Below, piece after piece: positions 9,108-17,740 of a DNA stretch of 64,000 bases (position 1 is its first letter; the number at the start of each line of letters is the position of its first letter). The DNA is taken from assembly GCA_023663365.1 (NCBI GenBank), contig JAMPHP010000001.1:529183-593182 (forward strand), read 5' to 3'. The notes beneath the pieces were generated by a model. That model saw only the letters and a list, made by a program, of their open reading frames with translations, searched no databases and was not told the DNA's origin. Origin of the DNA: Muribaculaceae bacterium (GTDB lineage Bacteria; Bacteroidota; Bacteroidia; Bacteroidales; Muribaculaceae). A program made the position numbers and the translations under genes.

Positions 9108-9664
9108 TGGAGCCGCAATCTTTTACTGTTGAATATAGGAGCCTTGTGCCACAACTCATAACAGAGTGTGGTGTGTGTGAGGCTTATATCCCCATTCCTG
9201 GTAAAACTGCTCCAAAGGTATTTAAATTCCAAGCTCTTTGGGATACCGGAGCTACGTGCACTACAATATCAGAAAATGTAGTTAGGTCTTTAGGCTTAAT
9301 TCCTATTGGTTTTGGCGACGTATCTCATGCAGGAGGTGTCAGAAAGGCAGGACTTTATAGGGTGAACATTGCGTTGCCTAACGGCTTGCAATCTGCACCC
9401 ATGAAAGTTCTTGATGGGGTTTTGCATGGGTTCGACATATTAATAGGAATGGATATAATCTCGCAAGGTGATTTTGCGGTTACGCACTCTGATGGCAAAA
9501 CCACTTTTTCATTCCGTTTGCCATCTATGGAAAAGATTGATTTCGTAGACGCACCTCAGTTGGAGGCAGTTCCTAAAAAGGCAACACCGAAAGTCGGACG
9601 AAACGAGCCATGCCCTTGCGGTTCGGGAAAGAAATACAAAAAGTGTTGCGGACTTAAACAATAA
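9107..9664 (+). CDS. Retropepsin-like aspartic protease with C-terminal SEC-C motif
   Basis: The catalytic signature LWDTGAT has its Asp at residue 46, and ILIGMDII near residue 112 is the second retropepsin hallmark. A single DTG means the active enzyme should be a homodimer. The C-terminus ([16 protein letters not shown]) is a zinc-binding SEC-C motif, as found in SecA and many fusion proteins. The gene is expressed rightward from its own promoter with the DUF5678-like gene, inserted between tape measure and tail chaperones. It may process a phage or host protein; the target is unknown. Confidence 0.85.
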   Translation: MEPQSFTVEYRSLVPQLITECGVCEAYIPIPGKTAPKVFKFQALWDTGATCTTISENVVRSLGLIPIGFGDVSHAGGVRKAGLYRVNIALPNGLQSAPMKVLDGVLHGFDILIGMDIISQGDFAVTHSDGKTTFSFRLPSMEKIDFVDAPQLEAVPKKATPKVGRNEPCPCGSGKKYKKCCGLKQ

Positions 9665-9718
9665 TTCGCATAAACCATAAAAGTAGCCCGTGCGTCCACT
9701 CAGCCGCGCGGGCTTCTA

Positions 9719-10051
9719 CTATTTCGGCTCTTTAAGCTCCGCCATCGCTATGCGCTGTGCTTCTTCGGCGGTAAGGGGGTGAGGTTTTGCCCCGACGCCC
9801 AGCTGTCCGAGCTTGCGGGCAAGTTTCTCCGGGTCAGTAGCCTTGGAAATATTGCGTTTGCGCTTCCTCTCCGGCTCATGATAGTCATAGTCATAATACC
9901 CTTTGTCTATCAGCATAAGCGTTATGAAGTCCGAGCTGTCGATATACCAATACCGCACCCACGACCAGAAACCGTAATTACCGTAAAGGGCTTTTATCTT
10001 CTCGTTGTCGGACGATGCTTGGAACGCGCTGCCGACTTGCTGTCCGCCTCC
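9719..10051 (-). CDS. Frame -1 extension of tail assembly chaperone (GT-like)
   Basis: This frame ends at 9719 and stays open upstream well into the preceding gene, but its only nearby start is a GTG at 9958. Entered by a -1 slip at G AAA AAG (10051-10057) it adds about 110 residues to the upstream product. In phage lambda and many siphoviruses the G/GT chaperone pair before the tape measure is made exactly this way. The fusion would be about 296 residues. Separate initiation at 9958 is the alternative. Confidence 0.6.
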   Translation of the reverse strand, partial: GGGQQVGSAFQASSDNEKIKALYGNYGFWSWVRYWYIDSSDFITLMLIDKGYYDYDYHEPERKRKRNISKATDPEKLARKLGQLGVGAKPHPLTAEEAQRIAMAELKEPK

Positions 10052-10608
10052 TTTTTCGGCGAAGCGTCCTCGTCCAACATACTTTCCGCAGATGCCTTCC
10101 TCTCTTGCAGCTGCTTGACGGCTTCGCCAACCTGCATCGTAGAGAGAACGAGTGCTCGTTTTGAGCTTCCCAAGTTGGCTAAATAAAAAGATTTATTCTC
10201 ACCTATGGCTTCTTCGGAGTTGAGTGTGGCCGACACTTTCTCGCTGCCGTTGTAGATGCGGCGCCACATCAATGCAAAGGCCCCGGGGATGAGCCATAGC
10301 CGCTTACCAAGCACTTTGTGTGCCGCTTTCTTGGCGTAGGCTTTTCGGATTTTGGTGTTGATGCGTTTGGCTTCTTGGTGGCTGATGCCATCTTCTTTGA
10401 GTCGGTTTTGCCAATAGCGGATGTCGAAGTCGAGGTTGAGCATCTTGAGGTTCTGCCTCATGCTCGTAGGGCGTATGTGCCACGATTTGCCGTCGATAGT
10501 GATTGTGACTGCCGTGCCGCGCTGCACTGCGTTTGCCTCAACGAGCAAATCAAACATCGCCTGCTCGTCGAGTGTCAGTTCCGGCTGTTTATCTGTTTCT
10601 CCTGCCAT
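9994..10608 (-). CDS. Tail assembly chaperone (G-like)
   Basis: This 204-residue helical protein lies between the tail tube gene and the tape measure, the conserved place for tail assembly chaperones that coat the tape measure during tail growth. Codons 185-186 are AAA AAG preceded by G, a possible slippery heptamer, and the C-terminus after that point is short, basic and low in complexity (ending THRPTTRR-like residues). Only position and the frameshift arrangement support the name. Confidence 0.65.
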   Translation of the reverse strand: MAGETDKQPELTLDEQAMFDLLVEANAVQRGTAVTITIDGKSWHIRPTSMRQNLKMLNLDFDIRYWQNRLKEDGISHQEAKRINTKIRKAYAKKAAHKVLGKRLWLIPGAFALMWRRIYNGSEKVSATLNSEEAIGENKSFYLANLGSSKRALVLSTMQVGEAVKQLQERKASAESMLDEDASPKKEADSKSAARSKHRPTTRR

Positions 10609-10677
10609 AGCGTTAAGTTAAAAAGGGGCGGCGACTGAAACGCTACCGCCCCTTGTGTTTGACGAAAGGTGTAGTGT

Positions 10678-11277
10678 TTAGGCTGATGTACCCTCGCCCT
10701 TATACTCAATCTTGCCCTCGATAAGCATTGCTGTATCAAGGAACTCGGTATCGAGGTCTTCAGCGGTGGCTTCTACATGAATAAGGAACATGCCATCTTC
10801 GAGCGAAAGGCTGGATGCAATCTTCGCCTTGGGGAAGAAGATTGAGCGGTCGCCCTCGTCATTGGTCAGCATGATGGGGCGTGTCATAACCGCAGGAGTT
10901 GAGCCGAAGCCAACTACATTCTTGATGCCATTTGTCGCTCCCCATGCTGCGCCTGTCGCAGCTGTGATTTTCTTCGCCACACCCGGAGCAAGAAACTCGC
11001 GGATATTTTCGAGCGAGGTTGACATCATATCGAACGCGAACGCCTGTGTGCCGTTGGTGATTCGCGAAGTAACCACCGAACCCTGCTCGTTACGGCGAGG
11101 GTCTACCTCGATTTCGTCACCCGTCCACTCGGTCGAATCCTGGTCAATGTCACCAAGCGAGCGAGGGTTAGCGAAAGTTTCGATTTTGGCGGTGTTGTAA
11201 TCATCCGGCTTGTCAAAAAGGATGATGTCGCTCTGACCCATGAATAGCTCAGAGACTTGTGCTTTTGTTACTGCCAT
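10678..11277 (-). CDS. Major tail tube protein
   Basis: I place the start at 11277 (MAVTKAQVSELFMGQSDI) because the longer frame would overlap the preceding gene with unlike sequence. The 199-residue protein is rich in beta-type sequence and lies between the tail terminator-like gene and the chaperones, where siphoviruses keep the tail tube gene. Internal residues such as IKNVVGFGSTPAVM and the acidic C-terminus fit a tube subunit. The assignment is by order and size. Confidence 0.7.
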   Translation of the reverse strand: MAVTKAQVSELFMGQSDIILFDKPDDYNTAKIETFANPRSLGDIDQDSTEWTGDEIEVDPRRNEQGSVVTSRITNGTQAFAFDMMSTSLENIREFLAPGVAKKITAATGAAWGATNGIKNVVGFGSTPAVMTRPIMLTNDEGDRSIFFPKAKIASSLSLEDGMFLIHVEATAEDLDTEFLDTAMLIEGKIEYKGEGTSA

Positions 11278-11312
11278 TTTCTTATTTGTTTTTGAAGTTT
11301 GAAATTCTTGGT

Positions 11313-11741
11313 TTATGTATGCCAGTCCACGTTCAATGCAGTCGTGGAGTAGCCGTTGGTGAGATTGGGGGTTGTCGGCATTATCACGTTCATTGGATTG
11401 AAAGTGAAGAAGAACCCTCCCGAGCGTTTGCGGTGAATCAGCTCTTGGCATTGGTCGAGTATCTGCCGGATGCGATTGGTCTTAGCCGTATTGTCGGCTT
11501 GCAGCTTGCAGTAGATACTCAGTACCAGTGCTCCTTGGTATATGCCGAGCCGTTCACTGCGCGAACGTGCCGAGCCATTCCATTGCACGGTCAGAAACTC
11601 GTCGGCCAATCCCTTGTTTGGCTGCTTGGCTTGCTCATAGCAGCGGATGGCATACTTCTTGGTTGCCGAGGTTTGCACCTCGATCTTGCCGTCGAGCAGG
11701 GCTGCCAATGCCACGTCGGGGGTGAGGTCTGCGAGGGTCAT
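11313..11741 (-). CDS. Tail terminator/completion-like protein
   Basis: This 142-residue protein follows the HK97 gp10-like gene with a 4-base ATGA overlap and precedes the tail tube. In lambda-like and HK97-like phages this slot holds the tail terminator that caps the tube before head joining. No motif is diagnostic; the name rests on order and size. Confidence 0.5.
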   Translation of the reverse strand: MTLADLTPDVALAALLDGKIEVQTSATKKYAIRCYEQAKQPNKGLADEFLTVQWNGSARSRSERLGIYQGALVLSIYCKLQADNTAKTNRIRQILDQCQELIHRKRSGGFFFTFNPMNVIMPTTPNLTNGYSTTALNVDWHT

Positions 11742-12241
11742 GCTGTAATTGGCTTGAGGTTCGCGATTACGTCGTTGAGTAAGTAGTCCTCAAATGTCTT
11801 GAAGAAACCTACACCACGACCCCATTTGGAACCTTGTGTATTAATCTTGTAGGCATAAGGCGTAGCAGAGAACAGTACAATCCAAATCCCTTTTGAGAAT
11901 TGAGATGTCGCGGCATTGAGAGCCTGAGTCAAAGACGCTCGTCCATCAACACCATCGTTCTCAGCGATTGCCTTCTTAGTAGGCAAATACGAACTCAACG
12001 CACCGTCAACATACACACCTACACCGGTAGCATCGTGCATAGTGCCAGTCCATGCCGGGAAACCTCCGTTGCCGCCGGGTCGATATGGCGGCATTGGGAT
12101 GAATGAGCCATCCACATAATCCACAAGCCTCTGCGCTACGTTCTTAAGCATAGCCACAATCTTGGGTTTAACTTGTGTCTCGGTAAAGTTTTTCAGCCCT
12201 ACCTTGAACACTTGTGCATTATGTGCCGTATGACTGCTCAT
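11738..12241 (-). CDS. HK97 gp10-like neck/tail completion protein
   Basis: The 167-residue protein has an N-terminal helical region (ETQVKPKIVAMLKNVAQRLV), a Pro/Gly-rich middle (PPYRPGGNGGFPAWTG) and an aromatic segment with YAYKINTQGSKWGRG, as in HK97 gp10-type proteins of the head-tail interface. It overlaps both neighbours by 4 bases, so the connector genes are translationally coupled. Confidence 0.6.
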   Translation of the reverse strand: MSSHTAHNAQVFKVGLKNFTETQVKPKIVAMLKNVAQRLVDYVDGSFIPMPPYRPGGNGGFPAWTGTMHDATGVGVYVDGALSSYLPTKKAIAENDGVDGRASLTQALNAATSQFSKGIWIVLFSATPYAYKINTQGSKWGRGVGFFKTFEDYLLNDVIANLKPITA

Positions 12242-12567
12242 TTCTCCGTTGATTGCTTAATCTCTATTTCCGTCACCCAATCTCCCGTGAGGTCGAGTCC
12301 GAGGTCGTTGGCGAGTTTCACCACGCCCTCTCGCTTGCGTCCGAGTTGCGTTGTCACGCTGATTATGTCGTTCTCCTCAACCATCACCGCCCGAGGCAGA
12401 TACACTACGTCGTTGTGCGAGATAATCGAGAGGCTTGTCTGGCCTCCCGGTTGAAAGTCGCACACACCGTCGTATATTTCCTTGGGCGCGATTGGCATAT
12501 CGTACTTGTCATACTCGCCCGTGGAGCGAGTAATCCGGCAATGGTCGCGGTAACTCAAATCACTCAT
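12238..12567 (-). CDS. Head-tail adaptor (head closure) protein
   Basis: This small (109 aa) beta-rich protein (YRDHCRITRSTGEYDKYD, ending near DWVTEIEI) has the size and order of phage head-closure proteins. Its start and stop overlap the neighbouring genes by 4 bases. It would join the connector ring to the tail. The assignment is by synteny. Confidence 0.55.
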   Translation of the reverse strand: MSDLSYRDHCRITRSTGEYDKYDMPIAPKEIYDGVCDFQPGGQTSLSIISHNDVVYLPRAVMVEENDIISVTTQLGRKREGVVKLANDLGLDLTGDWVTEIEIKQSTEK

Positions 12568-12986
12568 AGCCTTACCCTCCGAAGATTAGAAGCATCAAAC
12601 ATACCTCCGCTGTCGGTGACATCCTCGTCGGGCTCCGCGCCGAGCTGACGGCGCAACTTGTCGCCAAGCGCACGGAAAGCTTCGCGGTCTTTGGTCGTCA
12701 GAGGATAGCCGCCGATGGAGATTTGTCTGTTGCCTCGTTTCTCGCTCTTGGTGCCTCCGGTGATAGCTGCCGACATGGCGTAGTAGAGGGTAGAGAGGGC
12801 ATAGATAAGGCCGTTGTAATATTCGGGTTCGTCTAGATAGTCCTCCACATCATCGGCGAGGCTTACTACTCTCAGCCGCTCGGGCCGAGCAAACGCGGGC
12901 GACAATGCCGCCGTCTCGAGCACGTTGCGCTCAATCTGCGAGCCCACACCCTGGAACTGCCCTCTAAGCCAATCCTCTACCGTCAT
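12564..12986 (-). CDS. Head-tail connector protein
   Basis: A 140-residue, mainly helical protein lies 13 bases after the major capsid gene and first in the coupled connector set. Size, helical content and position match gp6/gp15-type adaptor proteins that bind below the portal. No catalytic motif is seen. Confidence 0.5.
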   Translation of the reverse strand: MTVEDWLRGQFQGVGSQIERNVLETAALSPAFARPERLRVVSLADDVEDYLDEPEYYNGLIYALSTLYYAMSAAITGGTKSEKRGNRQISIGGYPLTTKDREAFRALGDKLRRQLGAEPDEDVTDSGGMFDASNLRRVRL

Positions 12987-12999
12987 ACTCCGTCAGTGG

Positions 13000-14280
13000 T
13001 TAGGGTTCAGTTACTTCTCCGCCACCTGAAGTGGTTTCCTCCTCGACAAATGCCACGTTGTAGCATTGGCTCGGAACGGTGAACACGGGGAGACAAGTAA
13101 GCTCGCTTCGGTACGTGGAAACCTTTTCTTTGGGGTCATACCAATATTCGATAAGTCCACGACCGCCGAAGATGTCGGTGCTTATCACTGCCGAATAATC
13201 GGTGCGGTTGGGGGCTACGGGAATAATGGTGATGATGTCGCCCGACGGACGAAGAAGCGCACGGCCCTCATCGAAGCAGTCCATTTTGTTGCGACGGAGC
13301 GAGGGTGCGGCATCAGTCAGTTTGATGGCTGTTTCCGTAGCGGTTACTGCGGTAGAGAGGAGAACCTCGTCAATGTCGCAGATTTCCTTGAATATGGCGA
13401 TTTGGGCTTCCAGCTTGGCGGTAAGCAACCAATTCATACCAAAAGCGGTGGCGTTTTTGTCGTTGTTGGCGGTCAGATAGAACGCGCTGTTCTGCTGATA
13501 GGCGATTGCTTTAGCCCACGCAGGATGCTTCATCATTATCTTGAATGACTTGGCGTTCATTTCAAGCGTAATGCGGTCATAGCCGAGGGTCGGGTGATTG
13601 CGGATGTCATAGACAAGCTGCTGCCAATACTCCACGGGGTTCACATCTATATTGTAGGTAATCTTGCCGTCCTTGCCCTTAGTCCAGAATTTAACCGTCT
13701 TGCGGTTCTCTGTCGGAACGTGTGAGGGGAATGTAAGACCTTGTATACCATTGGGGTTGGAGCGGTTGTCAAGTTTGAAGTCAAGAGTCGATTTCAACTG
13801 ACCTACCATGAAGTTGAGAGTGTTCTTGTGAGCATTGGGGATTGCCGAGAACTTATCGTAGTACCAATCTTCAAGGTCAGCATTGACAGCAGCCTCAATG
13901 TCCGCGTTGGCGCGCCCGTGCAGTGCGGAACGCATTGCGTAGAGGTCGTGCTTCTTTTCGGTTACATCCACCTCGTCCATAGTCATAATTGCCTTGTGAC
14001 GGGGGATTGAGCCTGTCAGTTTGTTGTACTTGACTGAGCCGCCAATTGCGCGAGGGTCAGAATAGAGGTCAACGAATGTCGCCATAACCTCCATATTGTT
14101 GTATCGCTCCCACATTTCGTAGGTAAACACGTCCTGCAAGCGACCCCATTTTGCTCCGCGAATATCAAGGTTCTGATTCTCGCCTTTAGCGAAAACTGAG
14201 TTGTAGAACTGTGCGAAGATGGGATTTGATGTGATGTTGAAGAACCCCATCAAATCACCAATATTTCTTGTTGTATTCAT
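13000..14280 (-). CDS. Major capsid protein
   Basis: At 426 residues and preceded by scaffold and decoration-like genes, this fits the main shell subunit. The sequence has the mix expected of an HK97-fold or lambda-E-like capsid protein: an N-terminal arm, a helix-rich middle (HGRANADIEAAVNADLEDWY) and a long beta-containing C-terminal region with a Gly/Glu tail. It follows the decoration gene by 15 bases. Confidence 0.8.
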   Translation of the reverse strand: MNTTRNIGDLMGFFNITSNPIFAQFYNSVFAKGENQNLDIRGAKWGRLQDVFTYEMWERYNNMEVMATFVDLYSDPRAIGGSVKYNKLTGSIPRHKAIMTMDEVDVTEKKHDLYAMRSALHGRANADIEAAVNADLEDWYYDKFSAIPNAHKNTLNFMVGQLKSTLDFKLDNRSNPNGIQGLTFPSHVPTENRKTVKFWTKGKDGKITYNIDVNPVEYWQQLVYDIRNHPTLGYDRITLEMNAKSFKIMMKHPAWAKAIAYQQNSAFYLTANNDKNATAFGMNWLLTAKLEAQIAIFKEICDIDEVLLSTAVTATETAIKLTDAAPSLRRNKMDCFDEGRALLRPSGDIITIIPVAPNRTDYSAVISTDIFGGRGLIEYWYDPKEKVSTYRSELTCLPVFTVPSQCYNVAFVEEETTSGGGEVTEP

Positions 14281-14295
14281 TGTTTAATAGTGATT

Positions 14296-14700
14296 TTAGG
14301 AGTTAGTTACTGTTTCGATTGGTTCATAATCGAGGTCAATGGTCGAGGGCAATGCCTTTTTCTGTGCCGCTGTCAGAGCAACGGGCATAAGGCTTGCTCG
14401 GATTGAGCCACTGCGTACAATAGTGAGTGTGCATCCATCCTCGCCCATAGTCACGTCCGCACGAAGCAGACCGTCTGGAGCGGTAGCGGTAGTACCTACT
14501 TTCGGTTCAGTGCCGTCAGTGCTTAACTGGACAGCAGAGCCTATGCGGAACTCATAGCCGACGGGGTAGGTCGTGCTAGGAAGCAAAGCCACGCCAACTT
14601 TTTTGGAGTGGTCGATGTAATTCCAGATGTTCAACCTCTCGGCATGGGCTTCCGCTGTCTTTCGGGGGAAGCTGTTTCCTCCGTAGTTGTAATCTGCCAT
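14296..14700 (-). CDS. Head decoration-like protein
   Basis: The 134-residue protein lies between scaffold and capsid genes, the position of lambda D-like decoration proteins. It is beta-rich with small hydrophobic residues (YPVGYEFRIGSAVQLSTDG). Decoration proteins sit at the threefold axes and stabilise the packed head. Identity is inferred from order and size. Confidence 0.55.
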   Translation of the reverse strand: MADYNYGGNSFPRKTAEAHAERLNIWNYIDHSKKVGVALLPSTTYPVGYEFRIGSAVQLSTDGTEPKVGTTATAPDGLLRADVTMGEDGCTLTIVRSGSIRASLMPVALTAAQKKALPSTIDLDYEPIETVTNS

Positions 14701-14731
14701 GTTGTTGAATGGTTAATGGTTAAACTTGGGG

Positions 14732-15445
14732 TTAGTTGGCAACTGCTCCCTGTCGTTCCTCCTGTCGTTTAGCGAAGGCCTCGAAGCGAGATTTGAGTTC
14801 TTCGCCATTGCCTCCACCGTCGCTCTTGAATGGCTGCGAGAAGTCGGTCACACCTTTCTCCTTGACTGCGGGGTCGAACTCCTCGCGGAAAGCAGCGATA
14901 AGCTGCTCGCCGGTCATCTGCTCGCCTCCGGCGCGGTAGACTTTCATGGCTACGCGCTTTGCGAGGTCGCGCTCTTTGGGGAATCCACTTGCGTAGTCCC
15001 AGCCGTTGACAAAGTTGTCGAGTGCTAGAACCGCATCTTCTTTGGCTTTGGCGGCTTTGATGTTGGCAAGTTCCTCGCTAAGAGTCTTGATGTATTCTTT
15101 CTGGGCGTTATTGGAGTCAATAAGTGTCTGCGCCCATGCCGGAACATCATCTTGCTTCGGAGGTTCGGAGTTAGGATTGGGTTGATTGCCGGGCTCAGAG
15201 GGTGGGGAAGGGGGTGTGTTATTCGGCTGCGGCTTGTTGAACCGCTCGTAATCCCGCACTTTGTCGGCCATGCTCTGATATGATTTGAGTAGATTGAGTG
15301 TGTTTTCGCTCTGAACGAACCCGTCAATCTGGCTCTCGTCGGTGATGAAAGTTTCTACGGAAGCGGCTACCCTTTCAAATACCTCGTCGCTTACACCCAG
15401 TTTCTTATGACCCTGTTTGAGCGCTTCCTTGATTTTTTGTTTCAT
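14732..15445 (-). CDS. Capsid scaffolding-like protein
   Basis: This 237-residue protein has N- and C-terminal helical segments, a Pro/Asn-rich linker near residues 73-95, and a charged C-terminus (KSRFEAFAKRQEERQ). These are common traits of phage scaffolds, which bind capsid protein inside the procapsid. It lies directly before decoration and capsid genes. Confidence 0.65.
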   Translation of the reverse strand: MKQKIKEALKQGHKKLGVSDEVFERVAASVETFITDESQIDGFVQSENTLNLLKSYQSMADKVRDYERFNKPQPNNTPPSPPSEPGNQPNPNSEPPKQDDVPAWAQTLIDSNNAQKEYIKTLSEELANIKAAKAKEDAVLALDNFVNGWDYASGFPKERDLAKRVAMKVYRAGGEQMTGEQLIAAFREEFDPAVKEKGVTDFSQPFKSDGGGNGEELKSRFEAFAKRQEERQGAVAN

Positions 15446-15462
15446 ATTCGGTTAGTTAAAAC

Positions 15463-15516
15463 TAAAAAGAGCCGACAGGCGATTTTACTCGCTTGTCGGC
15501 TCTTAGGCTCTGTTAT
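15463..15516 (-). terminator. AAGAGCC hairpin with T-run before the scaffold gene
   Basis: Read leftward, AGAGCCTAAGAGCC is followed by a stem of about 16 bp (AAGAGCCGACA and GCGA paired with TCGC and TGTCGGCTCTT, 15504-15467) and TTTTT. It is a strong terminator between the Com-like gene with tRNA-like RNA and the scaffold gene, so the capsid operon needs its own promoter, antitermination or processing. Confidence 0.65.
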
Positions 15517-15532
15517 TTATATTATGTCTTTG

Positions 15533-15603
15533 TGGAGCATGAAGGGCTCGAACCTCCACGTGGCCGCTTTTTGCGGTTGCTCTTCCCGTTGAGCTAATAC
15601 TCC
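15533..15603 (-). tRNA. tRNA-like element with abnormal anticodon arm
   Basis: A 7-bp acceptor (GGAGTAT with ATGCTCC), a D-arm (GCTC/GAGC) and a perfect T-arm with loop TTCGAGC are present in 71 nt. The anticodon arm is CCGC-AAAAA-GCGG: a 4-bp stem and 5-base loop, or a 3-bp stem with loop CAAAAAG lacking U33. It is therefore not a normal decoding tRNA. It may be a decayed phage tRNA or a tRNA mimic. No CCA is encoded. Confidence 0.65.
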
Positions 15604-15681
15604 GAGTGTCGAGAGTGGCTATCCGTCGCAGATACCCCCTCTCTCAGATTTTTATTAACACTTAAAACCAATCATAAAATA

Positions 15682-15846
15682 TTACCTATCTAAACTGTAG
15701 CTTGCAATACTTATGCGGATTTCTTTGCCACACCTTTTGCACCAAAGACAGATATAGCCACGGCCTACTACATCCTCGCACTTTGCGAGCACTTTGGGCT
15801 TGCGTCCTTTCTCACGACATAAGGGACATAGAATTTCCTGCTTCAT
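15682..15846 (-). CDS. Com-like zinc ribbon protein (54 aa)
   Basis: The frame starts ATG at 15846 and ends at 15682. It has two cysteine pairs, CPLC near residue 7 and CLWCKRC near residue 33, followed by GKEIRIS, similar to the Mu Com zinc finger family (translational activators of a phage gene). It is the first leftward gene from the divergent promoter region. The ATG is only five bases from a TATATTTG box at 15858-15851, so the message may be leaderless. Confidence 0.65.
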   Translation of the reverse strand: MKQEILCPLCREKGRKPKVLAKCEDVVGRGYICLWCKRCGKEIRISIASYSLDR

Positions 15847-15850
15847 GGCG

Positions 15851-15919
15851 CAAATATACAATACATAAATAAATTATGCAATAGAATATGATGTTTTTCT
15901 TTAAATTTTAGTATCTTTG
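15851..15919. promoter_or_regulatory. Divergent promoter region of the packaging and late head genes
   Basis: Leftward, TATATTTG (15858-15851) with ATTG 20 bases away would serve the Com-like gene. Rightward, TATCTTTG (15912-15919) precedes the terminase leader; a good -33 element is not seen there. The two -7 boxes are about 55 bases apart, a natural switch between the leftward structural genes and the rightward packaging genes. Confidence 0.55.
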
Positions 15920-15930
15920 CGATTGTAATT

Positions 15931-15982
15931 GAGCCACAGAGCCACTTGACCCTATACGGGACAGGTGGCTCTTGTGTTTTTT
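15931..15982 (+). promoter_or_regulatory. Terminase leader hairpin (AGAGCC family)
   Basis: GAGCCACAGAGCC is followed by a stem in which AGAGCCAC (15938-15945) pairs with GTGGCTCT (15965-15972), with an inner CCC/GGG pairing, then TGTTTTTT. It lies between the -7 box and the terminase ATG, so it could act as an attenuator or end a short RNA. Confidence 0.5.
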
Positions 15983-15992
15983 AACCGTTTGC

Positions 15993-17729
15993 ATGGCATT
16001 CAGAATACTAAATAAGGATTTGAAGCTCCCCGACCTTTATCCGAGGGTCGAGCGCAAACTGCGCACAGCCAAAGAAAAAGGCTGGGATAAGGTCGGTGGC
16101 TTCACGCTCCGCGAAAAAGTGGACTATATGCCTCAGCCCGGCTTGCAGGAGAATGTGTGTGCTTGCGAAGCCAACGTAATCTATATGTGTGGCGCAGCCA
16201 CGATGGGGAAGTCATTCACAGGCATATTGATGTGGGGCTACCGCGTAGACAAGAAAGGTAGTTCGGGCGCGATGGTCTCGGCGCGATTGCAGGATTCTAA
16301 AAAGGGCAGTTCCATCTTTCGCGATAACGAGCTTGTGTGGGGCACGTTTGCCGGATGCGAATATAAGACCTCTGACTACCCAGCGTTCCTTTGGCCGACA
16401 TGGTTTTCGGCGTGGCGACTTATCCACTCCAACTTCAACACCGACAATCCACCCGAATGGGCGCAGTTTGTCGAGTATGCCAAGAAAAATCAGAACGGCT
16501 ATCAATACTTCGACGAAGCAAACGATCTCCCCGAAAGGCAATACCACTATTGGAACTCGCGTAACCGCGACGATTCGGGTGTGATTCCGCAGTCCGTCTA
16601 TTCGTTCAACCCTCCCGAAGACCGCAATCACTATTTTACACGCAACCTTGTGAACGGTGGTTATATCGGCGATGACTGGTATTTCAAGCCGGAGATGAAT
16701 GGGAAGGTCAGATACTATTATTCTCCATCGGAGAATGTAGATGATATTATATGGGGCGATACACCGGAGGAAGTAGCAGAGGCCGCGCACATAGTCCTCA
16801 CCGATAAAGACCGAGCAGCCGGGCTTACCGAGGTGGATATGATTCGCTCTTTCGCCGCTTTCACGGGTGAGGCTTCCGACAACCGTATGCTCGTGGCCTC
16901 AACAGGCGGAAAGTCTGTGGCGAACCTCCTTTATTCCGGACAGGGTGATTCCCTCAAAGGCGGCTATTTCGGAGGCCGGGAGAACACGCAGCTCAACATC
17001 GGCAAGCAGATGATCCGCGCCATTTGGGATAATCCCGTGGATGAAGACATGAACATGTATGCCACGATGGATATTGCCTCGGGCACCGATGACTCCGCTC
17101 CGATGATGATATGGCGTGGTATGCAGATGATAGACATTGACTATTTCAAGGGAGAGCCTGATACTCTCGCCTCGTGGATTCAGTCGCGCCTCGCCCGCTA
17201 CAACGTGCCCGTAACCAACTTCGCCTACGACAGCGGAGGCCATGGTTATTGGGTTCGCGCACTTACCAACGGCATAGGCATAACCGCCAACCGCCGTACG
17301 CTGCAGGAATATGACGAGTACGACAACCCGACCAACACTCACAACGAGTTTTTTAACCTCCGCTCGCAGTTGCTCGGACGGCTCGAAGTGGCACTGAAAC
17401 GCGGTGAAATCTCCTGCCTCATCCCAAAGGACAAGCCCGTACCTTTCGGGAAAGGCAATCAGACACGCCGATTCTTCGATGTGCTGACGGACGGCGTTGA
17501 CCTTTTCCGCACCACAATACGCAACGGCAAGATATACTATAACACCAAGGACGAGTTCAAATCTCGCTACAAATACTCCCCCGGTGAGCTTGACTGTATG
17601 CTCATGCGCATGGTCTTTGAACTCGACACCCGCGAACGCAAGCAACCCAAGCCGCAGGTGCCCGATAATGTTTACCACTCACTCTACCATCGCCCGAAAG
17701 TCGTAGGCGGTTGGGGTAGATACAGATAA
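15993..17729 (+). CDS. Terminase large subunit
   Basis: The packaging motor has a Walker A GAATMGKS near residue 67 and a Walker B-like YFDEA near residue 170 in the ATPase half. The nuclease half has an acidic motif (TMDIASGTDD near residue 357) and further Asp residues near SPGELDCM. I choose the ATG at 15993 (MAFRILNKDLK) over an upstream TTG. The portal gene follows by 11 bases. No small terminase gene is recognisable next to it. Confidence 0.9.
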   Translation: MAFRILNKDLKLPDLYPRVERKLRTAKEKGWDKVGGFTLREKVDYMPQPGLQENVCACEANVIYMCGAATMGKSFTGILMWGYRVDKKGSSGAMVSARLQDSKKGSSIFRDNELVWGTFAGCEYKTSDYPAFLWPTWFSAWRLIHSNFNTDNPPEWAQFVEYAKKNQNGYQYFDEANDLPERQYHYWNSRNRDDSGVIPQSVYSFNPPEDRNHYFTRNLVNGGYIGDDWYFKPEMNGKVRYYYSPSENVDDIIWGDTPEEVAEAAHIVLTDKDRAAGLTEVDMIRSFAAFTGEASDNRMLVASTGGKSVANLLYSGQGDSLKGGYFGGRENTQLNIGKQMIRAIWDNPVDEDMNMYATMDIASGTDDSAPMMIWRGMQMIDIDYFKGEPDTLASWIQSRLARYNVPVTNFAYDSGGHGYWVRALTNGIGITANRRTLQEYDEYDNPTNTHNEFFNLRSQLLGRLEVALKRGEISCLIPKDKPVPFGKGNQTRRFFDVLTDGVDLFRTTIRNGKIYYNTKDEFKSRYKYSPGELDCMLMRMVFELDTRERKQPKPQVPDNVYHSLYHRPKVVGGWGRYR

Positions 17730-17740
17730 CTCAATAATAT

